64,000 bases of DNA, taken from Flavobacteriales bacterium (GTDB lineage: Bacteria; Bacteroidota; Bacteroidia; Flavobacteriales; Flavobacteriaceae). The position numbers and the translations under genes were made by a program. The stretch is from positions 62,001-126,000 of the forward strand of contig JALWTX010000022.1 of the NCBI GenBank assembly GCA_026993355.1, in the 5' to 3' direction. This document shows, one piece after another, positions 7,673 to 15,737 of the stretch. The notes under the pieces were generated by a model that made no database searches, was not told the origin of the DNA, and worked only from the letters and a program-made list of their open reading frames with translations. Each line of letters opens with the position of its first letter. Within the stretch, counting starts at the first letter, position 1.

Positions 7673-9664
7673 ATGTATTATATTTTAGCCATATTAGCGG
7701 CTTTATTATTAAGTGCTTTTCAATATTTATATAAACGAAAAGCACTTCTGCTTTTTATCATTCGTTTTTTAGTATATGCCTTAATTTTTTTGTTATTGCT
7801 CAACCCGAAAATTAGCCATAAAAAAGAGATTATTACTAAACCGGATCTTTATATGTTGGCAGATAATTCATTATCTATAAAATACGCCAAGCATACTGAC
7901 AGCATTAGACAATTAATCCAGATTCTTAAACAGAATAACCGGCTAAATAAGAAATTTAAAATTCATTATTTTAAATTTGGCAAGCAAACACATCTTCTAG
8001 ACACCCTCCAATTTAAAGACAAGCAAACTAATATCGCACAAGCACTTGACAAAATACTTTTTTTAAGTAAACCCGATAGAACTTCACCGGTTCTTTTGTT
8101 ATCAGATGGTCAGCAAAATTTTGGAAAAGATTATAATTCAATTAATTTTAGCTCCAAGAAAATTAATATCTTCCCGGTTATTTTTAGTGATACTATCCCT
8201 CCTCAAGACATACATGTCGATTTAATCAATACCAATCCTTACGCTTTTAAAGACAATAAATTTCCGGTTGAAGTGTTTTTAGCTGCAAATTTAAACCAAG
8301 CAAAAACCGTAAATTTTTATGTACGGGAAAATAAAAAAACACTTTTCCAAAAAAAACTTCAATTTACACCTCAAAAAAAAGCTATAAAATTAAACTTTTA
8401 TTTGCCTGCCGGAAAATTAGGAACTCATTTATACGTTGTTTCATTGTCACCCTTTACAGGTGAAAAAAATATCTTAAACAATCATCAATATTTTAAAGTT
8501 AGAGTAATAGACAATAAACACAACATCTTGTTGGTGTCAGATATTATACATCCTGATTTAGGGGCTATAAAAAGAAGTGTAGAAACCCATAAAAATTTAA
8601 AAATAGACTTAACAACACCGCTAAAATTGCCGGCAAATATCCGGAAATATGAAAGTGTTATTCTCTATCAGCCAAATACAGAATTCAAGCCGGTTTTCGA
8701 AATTATAAAAAAGAAAGAGATGCCATGGTTGATTATTACCGGAACGCAAACCGATTGGCAATTTTTAAATCGACAAAATCTTTTTTTTAATAAATTAACG
8801 ACCCATAGTTTTGAAAATTATTTTCCTTTAAAAAATAAAGCTTTCTCCCTTTTTAAATTACCCTCTCTTAAAGTTGATGATTTTCCACCGCTTAAAGACT
8901 TCTATGGACAAGTAAAATTAAAGGGTATTTATGATATTGTTTTTTACAGCCGTATTAATGGATTTAATAGTAAACAAGCTTTATTTGCTTTCAATTCGCA
9001 AAAAAGACAAGCTGTTGTTTTAGGAGAAAATCTGTGGCAATGGCGTTTACAAGCCGGTATTGAACATCAGATTGACCAGTTTGATCAATTATTATTTCAA
9101 ACAATTCAATATTTGAGCTTAAAAAAGAATTATGACCGGTTAAAAATTTATCATAAAAACATTTATTATCAGGGTAGTCCTATTAAAATTTATGCCCGTT
9201 TTTTAGACAAAAATTTATCCCCTGATTTAAATCTTACGCCTTCTATAGAGTTAAGATCTAAACAAAAAACCTTGTTATTACCATTAATTTTATCTGGCAA
9301 TCAATATCAAGTTACCTTAAACGACTTGCCTCCAGGCAAATATCAATATCGCATTTTTGATAAGCATGCTAATTTATCAAAAAACGGTCAATTTGAAATT
9401 TTGCCTTATAACTTGGAACAAATTAACACTTGGATAAATTTGCCGAAGCTCCGAAGACTAGCGCAACAAACAAATGGCCAGGTTATTTTGGCAAGTTATT
9501 TTAAAAAAGCTCTGGACAACTTGCTGCTTTCCGCCAATTATAAGTCCATTGTATCTTATAAATCAACTGAAGGAAATTTAATAGATTATAAAATTTTACT
9601 CTTCATATTATTGGTTTTACTAGGCATAGAATGGTTTATTAAAAAATTAAAAGGAAGTTTATAA
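7673..9664 (+). CDS. Membrane-anchored von Willebrand factor A domain protein
   Basis: Uncharacterised. It has two N-terminal membrane segments (about 1-17 and 24-43), a short basic link, then a vWA-like domain whose metal-ion-dependent adhesion site is visible as 'DNSLS' at 64-68 (DxSxS) and 'LLSDGQQN' near 142-149. The long middle (200-590) is beta-rich with no motif I recognise, and one membrane helix near 641-657 ('ILLFILLVLLGIEWF') precedes a basic tail. The topology places the bulk outside or inside depending on the first pair; I cannot decide. Similar vWA membrane proteins are common in Bacteroidota (for example Bat proteins), but this is not a clear BatA or BatB. It overlaps an operon of fabG and a Nudix hydrolase. 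Confidence 0.7.
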   Translation: MYYILAILAALLLSAFQYLYKRKALLLFIIRFLVYALIFLLLLNPKISHKKEIITKPDLYMLADNSLSIKYAKHTDSIRQLIQILKQNNRLNKKFKIHYFKFGKQTHLLDTLQFKDKQTNIAQALDKILFLSKPDRTSPVLLLSDGQQNFGKDYNSINFSSKKINIFPVIFSDTIPPQDIHVDLINTNPYAFKDNKFPVEVFLAANLNQAKTVNFYVRENKKTLFQKKLQFTPQKKAIKLNFYLPAGKLGTHLYVVSLSPFTGEKNILNNHQYFKVRVIDNKHNILLVSDIIHPDLGAIKRSVETHKNLKIDLTTPLKLPANIRKYESVILYQPNTEFKPVFEIIKKKEMPWLIITGTQTDWQFLNRQNLFFNKLTTHSFENYFPLKNKAFSLFKLPSLKVDDFPPLKDFYGQVKLKGIYDIVFYSRINGFNSKQALFAFNSQKRQAVVLGENLWQWRLQAGIEHQIDQFDQLLFQTIQYLSLKKNYDRLKIYHKNIYYQGSPIKIYARFLDKNLSPDLNLTPSIELRSKQKTLLLPLILSGNQYQVTLNDLPPGKYQYRIFDKHANLSKNGQFEILPYNLEQINTWINLPKLRRLAQQTNGQVILASYFKKALDNLLLSANYKSIVSYKSTEGNLIDYKILLFILLVLLGIEWFIKKLKGSL

Positions 9665-9665
9665 G

Positions 9666-10133
9666 ATGAAAAAAGTAAGTGCCGGAATATTACTCTATCG
9701 ATTTAAAAATGACGAGTTACAAGTATTTTTGGTTCATCCCGGTGGCCCTTTTTGGTATCATAAAGACCGGCATACTTGGAGTATCCCCAAAGGTGAGGTT
9801 GAAGATGGTGAAGATTTATTGGCAACAGCTAAAAGAGAATTTGAGGAAGAAACAGGTCAAAAATTAAATACAAATAAACTAATTCAGTTAAATCCGGTAA
9901 AGCAAAAAGGTGGAAAAATCGTATATGCCTGGGCAACCGAAGGAGATCTTAATCCGGCAGACCTTAAAAGTAACACTTTTGAATTGGAATGGCCACCTAA
10001 ATCAGGCAATCTTCAATCTTTTCCTGAAATAGATAAAGGGGCTTGGTTTTCAATAGGTGAAGCTATGGAAAAAATAAATGAAGCACAGAAATCTTTTTTA
10101 ACCCAATTAGTTGAATTAATTAACAAGTCTTAG
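9666..10133 (+). CDS. Nudix hydrolase
   Basis: Hydrolyses a nucleoside diphosphate linked to another group; substrate unknown. The Nudix box is complete: 'PKGEVEDGEDLLATAKREFEEETG' spans about 40-63 with the G, E, REFEEE and TG positions all present. The 155-aa length and the start 'KKVSAGILLYRF' resemble MutT/Ap4A-type small Nudix proteins. The ATG at 9666 starts one base after the stop of the vWA gene. It converges with pntAA, and the two coding regions overlap by 4 bp at their ends. Confidence 0.88.
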   Translation: MKKVSAGILLYRFKNDELQVFLVHPGGPFWYHKDRHTWSIPKGEVEDGEDLLATAKREFEEETGQKLNTNKLIQLNPVKQKGGKIVYAWATEGDLNPADLKSNTFELEWPPKSGNLQSFPEIDKGAWFSIGEAMEKINEAQKSFLTQLVELINKS

Positions 10134-11239
10134 TTTAAATCTGCTAATATTTTACCGTCTTTCGCCAATAAAGTGTTTTTGATAATTTCATCATTCATAT
10201 CCCATTTAAATTGACCGTTTTCAGTTATGTAATTGATAAAATTATAAAGATTTTTGGCATATAATTCACTGGCATTGATGGCTAGGGTAGAAGGTAAATT
10301 CGTTTTACCTATAATTTTAACCCCATATTTTTCAACAGTTTTATCTGGCTCGCTCAATGCCACGTTTCCGCCTTTTTCGACAGCCATATCAACAATAACC
10401 GCGCCTCTTTTCATATTCTTAATTTGATCTTCAGTTATAAGAACCGGTGCTTTAGCCCCTTGTACAAGGGCTGTTGTAACGACCAAATCAGCATTGTATA
10501 AAGACTTATTAACGGCTTCTTTTTGTTTTTGCAAAAATTCTTCAGATTGTTCTTTGGCATAACCGCCTTCCGATACGTCTTCATTCTCATTCTCTACAGA
10601 TATAAATTTAGCACCTAAACTTTCTGCCTGTTCTTTCGTTTCTGGACGTACATCCGTGGCTTCTACAACAGCTCCTAATCTTTTAGCAGTTGCAATGGCT
10701 TGTAATCCGGCAACCCCAACACCGTAGATTAGAACTTTTGCGGGTGTAATTGTTCCGGCTGCTGTCATCATTAAAGGAAAAATTTTACGCATATTGTCAG
10801 CACCTAAAATTACAGCTTTATAGCCGGCCAAATTGCTTTGTGATGATAAAACATCCATATTTTGTGCACGTGATATGCGTGGAATCGCATCCATCGAAAA
10901 AAGATTCGCGCCTTTTTGCGCAATTTTTTTTACCAAATCAGGGTTAAGACGGTGATAGACTAAAGAAATAACCGTTTGCCCTTTTTTAAGTTTTTCTATT
11001 TCTTGGTCTGTCAAAGGGTTTATTTTAACAATAATATCTGCATTATGGAAAATATCCGCTTTATCAACTACTTTTGCCCCGGCTTTTTCATAAGAATCAT
11101 TATCAAAAGATGAAGCCAAACCGGCATCCTTTTCGACTAAAACCTCAAAACCTTTGTTTTTTAAATCTTGTGCTATTTTTGGGGTAACACTAACACGATT
11201 TTCATTAGCACGTGTTTCTTTAAGGACACCTATTTTCAT
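10130..11239 (-). CDS. pntAA: NAD(P) transhydrogenase subunit alpha part 1
   Basis: NAD(H)-binding domain I of proton-translocating transhydrogenase, which moves hydride between NADH and NADP+ at the inner membrane. The N-terminus 'KIGVLKETRANENRVSVTP' belongs to the alanine dehydrogenase/PntA superfamily; 'SRAQNMDVLSSQSNLAGYKAV' near 123-143 and the Rossmann segment 'VLIYGVGVAGLQAIATAKRLGA' near 168-189 favour PntA over alanine dehydrogenase. It lacks the membrane part, which is the separate pntAB 49 kb away next to pntB. At 369 aa it matches split-type PntAA. Promoter at 11265-11272. Confidence 0.9.
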   Translation of the reverse strand: MKIGVLKETRANENRVSVTPKIAQDLKNKGFEVLVEKDAGLASSFDNDSYEKAGAKVVDKADIFHNADIIVKINPLTDQEIEKLKKGQTVISLVYHRLNPDLVKKIAQKGANLFSMDAIPRISRAQNMDVLSSQSNLAGYKAVILGADNMRKIFPLMMTAAGTITPAKVLIYGVGVAGLQAIATAKRLGAVVEATDVRPETKEQAESLGAKFISVENENEDVSEGGYAKEQSEEFLQKQKEAVNKSLYNADLVVTTALVQGAKAPVLITEDQIKNMKRGAVIVDMAVEKGGNVALSEPDKTVEKYGVKIIGKTNLPSTLAINASELYAKNLYNFINYITENGQFKWDMNDEIIKNTLLAKDGKILADLN

Positions 11240-11264
11240 ATTTTTGCATTTATATTATTATAAA

Positions 11265-11299
11265 CAAATATAATAAAAATGTAATATAATTGCAATTAT
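11265..11299 (-). promoter_or_regulatory. Promoter of pntAA with a 14-bp palindrome over the -33 region
   Basis: On the minus strand TATATTTG (11265-11272) is a perfect -7 element. Just upstream lies the exact palindrome ATAATTGCAATTAT (11286-11299), which contains a TTG at the right place for a -33 element and may be an operator. Confidence 0.5.
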
Positions 11300-11420
11300 C
11301 CCAGCAATAAGATTAAAAATTTATAGCTATAACAAAATTCAATACGCCTTTACTTTTAATAATTGATAAATGAATGTATAAAATTCATTTTGAGAAGTGA
11401 TGTATTTCTAAAACTTAAAA

Positions 11421-13304
11421 TTATAAGGGGCTTGACAAACAATATTCAAAATTTTTGGAAAAATAAATTTGTTCATTTTCGATCATCCAATCCAAAACTG
11501 ATTGGATTTCTTGTTGGAAATGCTGCTTAAGTTCATGTTGTTTTAAACAATTTTGACGCAATAATTTTATTATTTTTTGTTGTATTTCGCTTGACGATAA
11601 ATGATTATTTTTAGCTAGACATATATCGCAAATACCACATTCTTTAATTGACCTATCGCCTAAATAATGGGCTAAAAATTGTATTCGACAGGTTTGATGG
11701 TTGGTCACATACCGGTAAACAGATTTTAATTGTTCTTTTTTTAAATCCAACCTTTTTTCAAATCTTTTTTGATGATATAAGAATAAATGGTCATCTCTAT
11801 TTTCTAAAAAGTTAATCATAAAAATATCACCGGCGCTTTTATACGAAATAATTTCCCTTTTAGCCAATTCTAATAAATATTCTTTTACTTTGGCAGGATT
11901 TAAATCGGTTTTTATCCCGATTTTGTATTCTGAAATAGGTGTGGGTAAATGAAATATATCGGTATATGACCTGACTAAATCATTTAAAATTTGCCAACCG
12001 GCCCGTTTGTGTTTTATATAACTTCTTACTTCTGCCGGTCGACTTAATATTTGAACAGTTGAATAAAAACGTTTTTTTTGATTGGTTTTGATCACTTCTT
12101 CGCTTTCCAAAATTTGAATAGCTTGTAAGGTTTGATAAGGGTTTAAATTAAATCGTTTACAAAAGTCCATAAAATTAAGGTCATACGATTGACCTTTCCC
12201 ATCATTAAGGCCGATATAAAAATGGTTGAATAAGCTATTATAAACTTTACGTATTAATGTTAAGTCTGGGAGTTGCTCAATAAAATTTTGATCAAAATCT
12301 TTCAATTCCGTTTCATTTGTTAATAAAATGGCTTCAGAATATGTGCCATCTCTACCTGCGCGGCCTGATTCTTGAATATAATTTTCCAAAGAAGCCGGCA
12401 AATCAAGATGAAATACTTGGCGGACGTCTGCTTTATCAATCCCCATCCCGAACGCGGTTGTAGCAAACATAACATTAGTTTTATTTTGCACCCAATCTTG
12501 TAAGGCTTTTTGTTTGTCTTTAAAAGACATTCCCCCATGAAAAAAAGCTGTCTGGTAACCGTATTTTTCAACCAAAGCCGCATACTGATAGGTTTTCTTT
12601 CTCGTTTTTACATATACAATGGCTGAAGTATTTTTTTTTAATAATTGAGTCAAAGCATTCAGTTTGTCCGGTACTTGAAGTACTTTATAGGCAATATTTG
12701 TCCTTAAAACATTCGTTTTAAATATTTTAGGCTTGTTCATAGCCAAATATTGTTCAATGTCTTTAATAACTTCATCTTTGGCTGTCGCAGTCAAGGCTAT
12801 AACAGGTACATTGGGTAACTGCTCTTTCAAAATATGAATTTTGGTATACGAAGGTCTGAAATCATGCCCCCATTCCGATATACAATGCGCTTCATCTACC
12901 GTTATTAATTTAACAGGCATTTGTTGTAAGCGCTTTAAAACATATGGATTTTGAAGCCGTTCGGGCGAGATAAAGAGAAAATTGGTATGGCCAAAAGCCG
13001 CATTGTTTAACAAACGTTCTAAATCTGTAAAATTTAAGTTACCGGTAAGGCTTATGGCTTTTACCCCAAGTTTGTTAAGATTGGCAACTTGGTCTTCCAT
13101 CAATGCGATAAGTGGGGATATAACTATTGTCAAACCGTTAAGGGCTAAACCGGCTACTTGATAAATTATAGATTTGCCACTGCCGGTTGGCAAAATAGCT
13201 ATTACATCTTTTTGTTGTAAAATTTCTTGGATAATGGTTTCCTGTTGAGGACGAAAGTGCTCATATCCCCATATTTTTTTTAATATCTCTTTAGGTGAAG
13301 GCAA
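11421..13304 (-). CDS. recQ: ATP-dependent DNA helicase, RecQ family (short form)
   Basis: Unwinds DNA 3' to 5' during recombination and repair. Helicase motifs are complete: motif 0 'GYEHFRPQQ' near 13-21, Walker A 'LPTGSGKS' near 38-45, 'DEAHCISEWGHDFRP' near 137-151, 'ALTATA' near 170, and motif VI 'QESGRAGRDG' near 310-319. The RQC zinc cluster is intact ('C-RIQF' and 'CGICDIC' near 530-553). A winged helix follows, but no HRDC domain is visible; 627 aa. The start is TTG, lying directly after the TAA of the upstream ATPase gene in the same frame; residues right after it are conserved in the family, so a later start is unlikely. Confidence 0.9.
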   Translation of the reverse strand: MPSPKEILKKIWGYEHFRPQQETIIQEILQQKDVIAILPTGSGKSIIYQVAGLALNGLTIVISPLIALMEDQVANLNKLGVKAISLTGNLNFTDLERLLNNAAFGHTNFLFISPERLQNPYVLKRLQQMPVKLITVDEAHCISEWGHDFRPSYTKIHILKEQLPNVPVIALTATAKDEVIKDIEQYLAMNKPKIFKTNVLRTNIAYKVLQVPDKLNALTQLLKKNTSAIVYVKTRKKTYQYAALVEKYGYQTAFFHGGMSFKDKQKALQDWVQNKTNVMFATTAFGMGIDKADVRQVFHLDLPASLENYIQESGRAGRDGTYSEAILLTNETELKDFDQNFIEQLPDLTLIRKVYNSLFNHFYIGLNDGKGQSYDLNFMDFCKRFNLNPYQTLQAIQILESEEVIKTNQKKRFYSTVQILSRPAEVRSYIKHKRAGWQILNDLVRSYTDIFHLPTPISEYKIGIKTDLNPAKVKEYLLELAKREIISYKSAGDIFMINFLENRDDHLFLYHQKRFEKRLDLKKEQLKSVYRYVTNHQTCRIQFLAHYLGDRSIKECGICDICLAKNNHLSSSEIQQKIIKLLRQNCLKQHELKQHFQQEIQSVLDWMIENEQIYFSKNFEYCLSSPL

Positions 13305-13853
13305 TTACGAATGTTTTTTTAAACTATCAATAATGTAGTCCACACGCTTTTGAACAGGGCCAAAAGGGACAAAAATCAGGTAATAACCTAATTCTTTATA
13401 GTAGTTAACTAATTTGTTATGAATTAATTGTGCCTGATTAAAACTTTCATAACGCTCTGCATCATTGGTGAAAATTTCATCCCAGGGAGGCATAATAAAC
13501 ACAATCCGGTCATATGGATGTGCACGCGTTATTTTTTCAAAATCTTCAGGGATAGGTTGTTTACTATATTTTAAATAAGCATTAACATCCGGAATACCCC
13601 GGTCAAAAAAGATAATGGATTCATTTAACTGATCGGCTTCATGATATTGTTTCACACGTCCTTCAATAAGTTTACGGCTAAAAAGTAAAGGATCGGTCAA
13701 AAATAATTGTTCTATACCTTCCTTTTGCGCTTCTTTGATAATATCCCGTGAAACTTCATCAAAACAACTGAAATGTCTGTTTTTTAATTCTTTAATAACG
13801 GTAGATTTGCCGGTACTTGGTCCGCCGGTAATGACTATTTTTCTCGATTTCAA
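13305..13853 (-). CDS. P-loop AAA-type ATPase (NadR-kinase-like)
   Basis: Small cytoplasmic nucleotide-binding protein of 182 aa. Walker A 'GGPSTGKST' is at about 9-17; 'FDRGIPDVNAYLKY' near 83-96 looks like a substrate/Walker B region of the AAA_28/NadR-like kinase group; 'FIMPPWDEIFTNDAERYE' near 118-135 carries the lid Arg. The reaction is not known. It is the first gene of a transcript with recQ and is separated from it by only its own TAA. Promoter TATATTTG at 13883-13890. Confidence 0.8.
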   Translation of the reverse strand: MKSRKIVITGGPSTGKSTVIKELKNRHFSCFDEVSRDIIKEAQKEGIEQLFLTDPLLFSRKLIEGRVKQYHEADQLNESIIFFDRGIPDVNAYLKYSKQPIPEDFEKITRAHPYDRIVFIMPPWDEIFTNDAERYESFNQAQLIHNKLVNYYKELGYYLIFVPFGPVQKRVDYIIDSLKKHS

Positions 13854-13882
13854 AATTTAATTGCTTAAGGTGTTTAAGCGAA

Positions 13883-13890
13883 CAAATATA
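13883..13890 (-). promoter_or_regulatory. -7 promoter element of the ATPase-recQ pair
   Basis: TATATTTG on the minus strand, 30 nt upstream of the ATPase ATG. Confidence 0.6.
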
Positions 13891-13951
13891 CATTTTTTTG
13901 CCTTAATATGATAATTAATGTAAAAAATTGAAATCAAGAATTTATTTAGTT

Positions 13952-14317
13952 TTAGATGCTTAACTCTAAAATAAAATGGGCGTTCTTAAAGTCGGCATGA
14001 AAAATCATTTCATCTTTAGTCAAAGTTTTAATGCGGCATTTAACCGTTTGATTTTCAATCATCACTTCAAATGTTTTAGCACTTAAAAATCTGTATTTGA
14101 ATTTGTCAACTCTATTGCCGTAAAGGGCATAAATATGATAGTGACTAAAAACTATTTCAACATCTTTAAAATTAGCTTCGTCAGAAACGATGCCGGTTTC
14201 TGTGATAGATTTCAATTTCCATTTGGTTGAAATAATTTGATCAATACGTTTCTTTAACGCCTCTGTAATAGGAGACGTTTTAAGATTTTGCTGTGGATGA
14301 TGGGCCGTCATTTTCAT
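13952..14317 (-). CDS. Hypothetical protein, 121 aa
   Basis: I do not recognise this protein. There is no signal peptide or membrane helix. Residues 1-30 are polar and helical; the rest alternates as in a beta-rich fold, with aromatic-rich 'VFSHYHIYALYGNRVDKFKYRF' near 57-78 and 'MIFHADFKNAHFILEL' at the end. That pattern could fit a small barrel or lipocalin-like fold, but this is a guess from residue alternation. The start may be the ATG two codons downstream (14311). It stands alone between the ATPase gene and the divergent queA; codon use is like its neighbours. Confidence 0.6.
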   Translation of the reverse strand: MKMTAHHPQQNLKTSPITEALKKRIDQIISTKWKLKSITETGIVSDEANFKDVEIVFSHYHIYALYGNRVDKFKYRFLSAKTFEVMIENQTVKCRIKTLTKDEMIFHADFKNAHFILELSI

Positions 14318-14388
14318 AACAATACAAATACAAAAATCTTGCCAAAAAACTTATGAATTTTATAAATTTAAATAAATAGCTGAAAAAC

Positions 14389-14420
14389 TTGACAATGCCC
14401 TGCTTGATGTTGTATATTTG
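14389..14420 (+). promoter_or_regulatory. Promoter of queA
   Basis: A TTGAC at 14389-14393 and TATATTTG at 14413-14420, 19 nt apart, form a complete -33/-7 Bacteroidota promoter. It overlaps the longer reading frame of queA, which excludes the TTG at 14418 as start. Confidence 0.7.
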
Positions 14421-14480
14421 CCCGCTAATTTGTTGATTCATTATTTTTTAATAGTTTCAACTTCAATTAAATATAACCAT

Positions 14481-15530
14481 ATGAAATTATCAGAATTTGA
14501 TTTTAAGTTACCCCCCGAATTATTAGCAGAATATCCTGCCGAATGTAGAGAAGAATCCCGTTTAATGGTGGTTCATAGAGATAGCGGAAAAATAGAGCAC
14601 AAGCTTTTTAAAGATGTGATGGATTATTTTGAGGAAGATGATGTCATGATCTTAAACAACACAAAAGTTTTTCCGGCTCGTCTTTATGGCAATAAAGAAA
14701 AAACCGGTGCTAAAATTGAAGTTTTTTTACTTCGTGAATTAGATCCGGCTACGCGTTTGTGGGATGTTATGGTTGATCCGGCCAGGAAAATAAGAATAGG
14801 TAACAAACTGTTTTTTGATGAAAATGAGACATTGGTAGCCGAAGTGATTGACAATACCACCTCCAGAGGGCGGACTTTGCGATTTTTATATGATGGAACT
14901 TACGAAGAATTCAGAAAAAAATTAAAAGAATTGGGGCAAACGCCTTTACCAAAATATATAAAACGCCCACCAACCGAAGAAGACAAAGAACGTTATCAAA
15001 CTATTTTTGCCAAACACGAAGGGGCGGTTGCAGCTCCTACAGCAGGTTTGCATTTTTCGAAACATTTGCTAAAAAAATTACAGATAAAAGGTGTACATCT
15101 ACCCGAAATTACATTGCATGTAGGTATTGGAACATTTAATCCAGTAGAAGTGGAAGACTTATCCAAACACAAAATGGATTCGGAACAATTTTTTATTGAG
15201 GATAGCGTGGCAGAAATTGTCAACAAAGCTAAAGATGAAAAGCGGCGTATATGTGCAGTGGGAACTACTGTCATTCGTTCTTTAGAATCTTCCGTTACGG
15301 CCGATGGGTATTTAAGACCTTTTCAAGGCTGGACAAATAAATTTATATTTCCGCCTTATGATTTTAAAATAGCTAATGCGCTTATAACTAATTTTCATAC
15401 GCCTAAATCTACTTTATTAATGTTAGTGGCTGCTTTTGGCGGATACGATTTGATTATGGAAGCTTATCAAGAGGCCATTAAAGAAAAATACCGTTTTTAT
15501 TCTTATGGCGATTCTATGCTAATTATTTGA
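14481..15530 (+). CDS. queA: S-adenosylmethionine:tRNA ribosyltransferase-isomerase
   Basis: Adds the ribosyl part of SAM to 7-aminomethyl-deazaguanine in tRNA, giving epoxyqueuosine. I start at ATG 14481 ('[21 protein letters not shown]'), the usual QueA beginning; the frame is open upstream only across the promoter. Family marks include '[11 protein letters not shown]' near 60-70, '[22 protein letters not shown]' near the end, '[10 protein letters not shown]' near 186-195, '[10 protein letters not shown]' near 212-221 and 'YSYGDSMLI' at the C-terminus. It is 349 aa, a normal length. Followed by a terminator. Confidence 0.95.
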   Translation: MKLSEFDFKLPPELLAEYPAECREESRLMVVHRDSGKIEHKLFKDVMDYFEEDDVMILNNTKVFPARLYGNKEKTGAKIEVFLLRELDPATRLWDVMVDPARKIRIGNKLFFDENETLVAEVIDNTTSRGRTLRFLYDGTYEEFRKKLKELGQTPLPKYIKRPPTEEDKERYQTIFAKHEGAVAAPTAGLHFSKHLLKKLQIKGVHLPEITLHVGIGTFNPVEVEDLSKHKMDSEQFFIEDSVAEIVNKAKDEKRRICAVGTTVIRSLESSVTADGYLRPFQGWTNKFIFPPYDFKIANALITNFHTPKSTLLMLVAAFGGYDLIMEAYQEAIKEKYRFYSYGDSMLII

Positions 15531-15554
15531 TTTTCAATACAGTATTGTAATTCC

Positions 15555-15584
15555 AACTGCATCTTTAACTAGATGCAGTTTTTT
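15555..15584 (+). terminator. Intrinsic terminator after queA
   Basis: Perfect 10-bp stem AACTGCATCT / AGATGCAGTT with a 6-nt loop and a run of T. Confidence 0.88.
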
Positions 15585-15624
15585 ATTTCAATACTTTTTA
15601 CCTTTCATTTAACCTAATATAATA

Positions 15625-15642
15625 ATGTAATTTATATTACAT
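15625..15642. promoter_or_regulatory. 18-bp palindrome upstream of the SQR-like gene
   Basis: ATGTAAT-TTAT-ATTACAT, exact 7-bp arms with a 4-bp spacer, 58 nt before the -7 element. Likely a regulator site; the regulator is unknown. Confidence 0.45.
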
Positions 15643-15676
15643 AAGGATATTTTTTAAGAATTATTTAATTTTTTAT

Positions 15677-15707
15677 TATGATTTTTATCATATTTAAGTT
15701 ATATTTG
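15677..15707 (+). promoter_or_regulatory. SQR-like gene promoter with an FNR/CRP-like box
   Basis: TATATTTG at 15700-15707 is a perfect -7 element. At 15677-15692 lies TATGAT-TTTT-ATCATA, an exact palindrome whose core TGATnnnnATCA is the FNR/CRP-family half-site pair. It covers the -33 region, so a bound factor could replace or block that element. Confidence 0.5.
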
Positions 15708-15737
15708 TTGCAGTAAAACATAAAAATAACTTGAAAT

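Noticed and set aside
14418-14480. Longer queA start at 14418
   Set aside because: The added 21 codons overlap the -7 element and do not look like QueA; ATG 14481 gives the family start.
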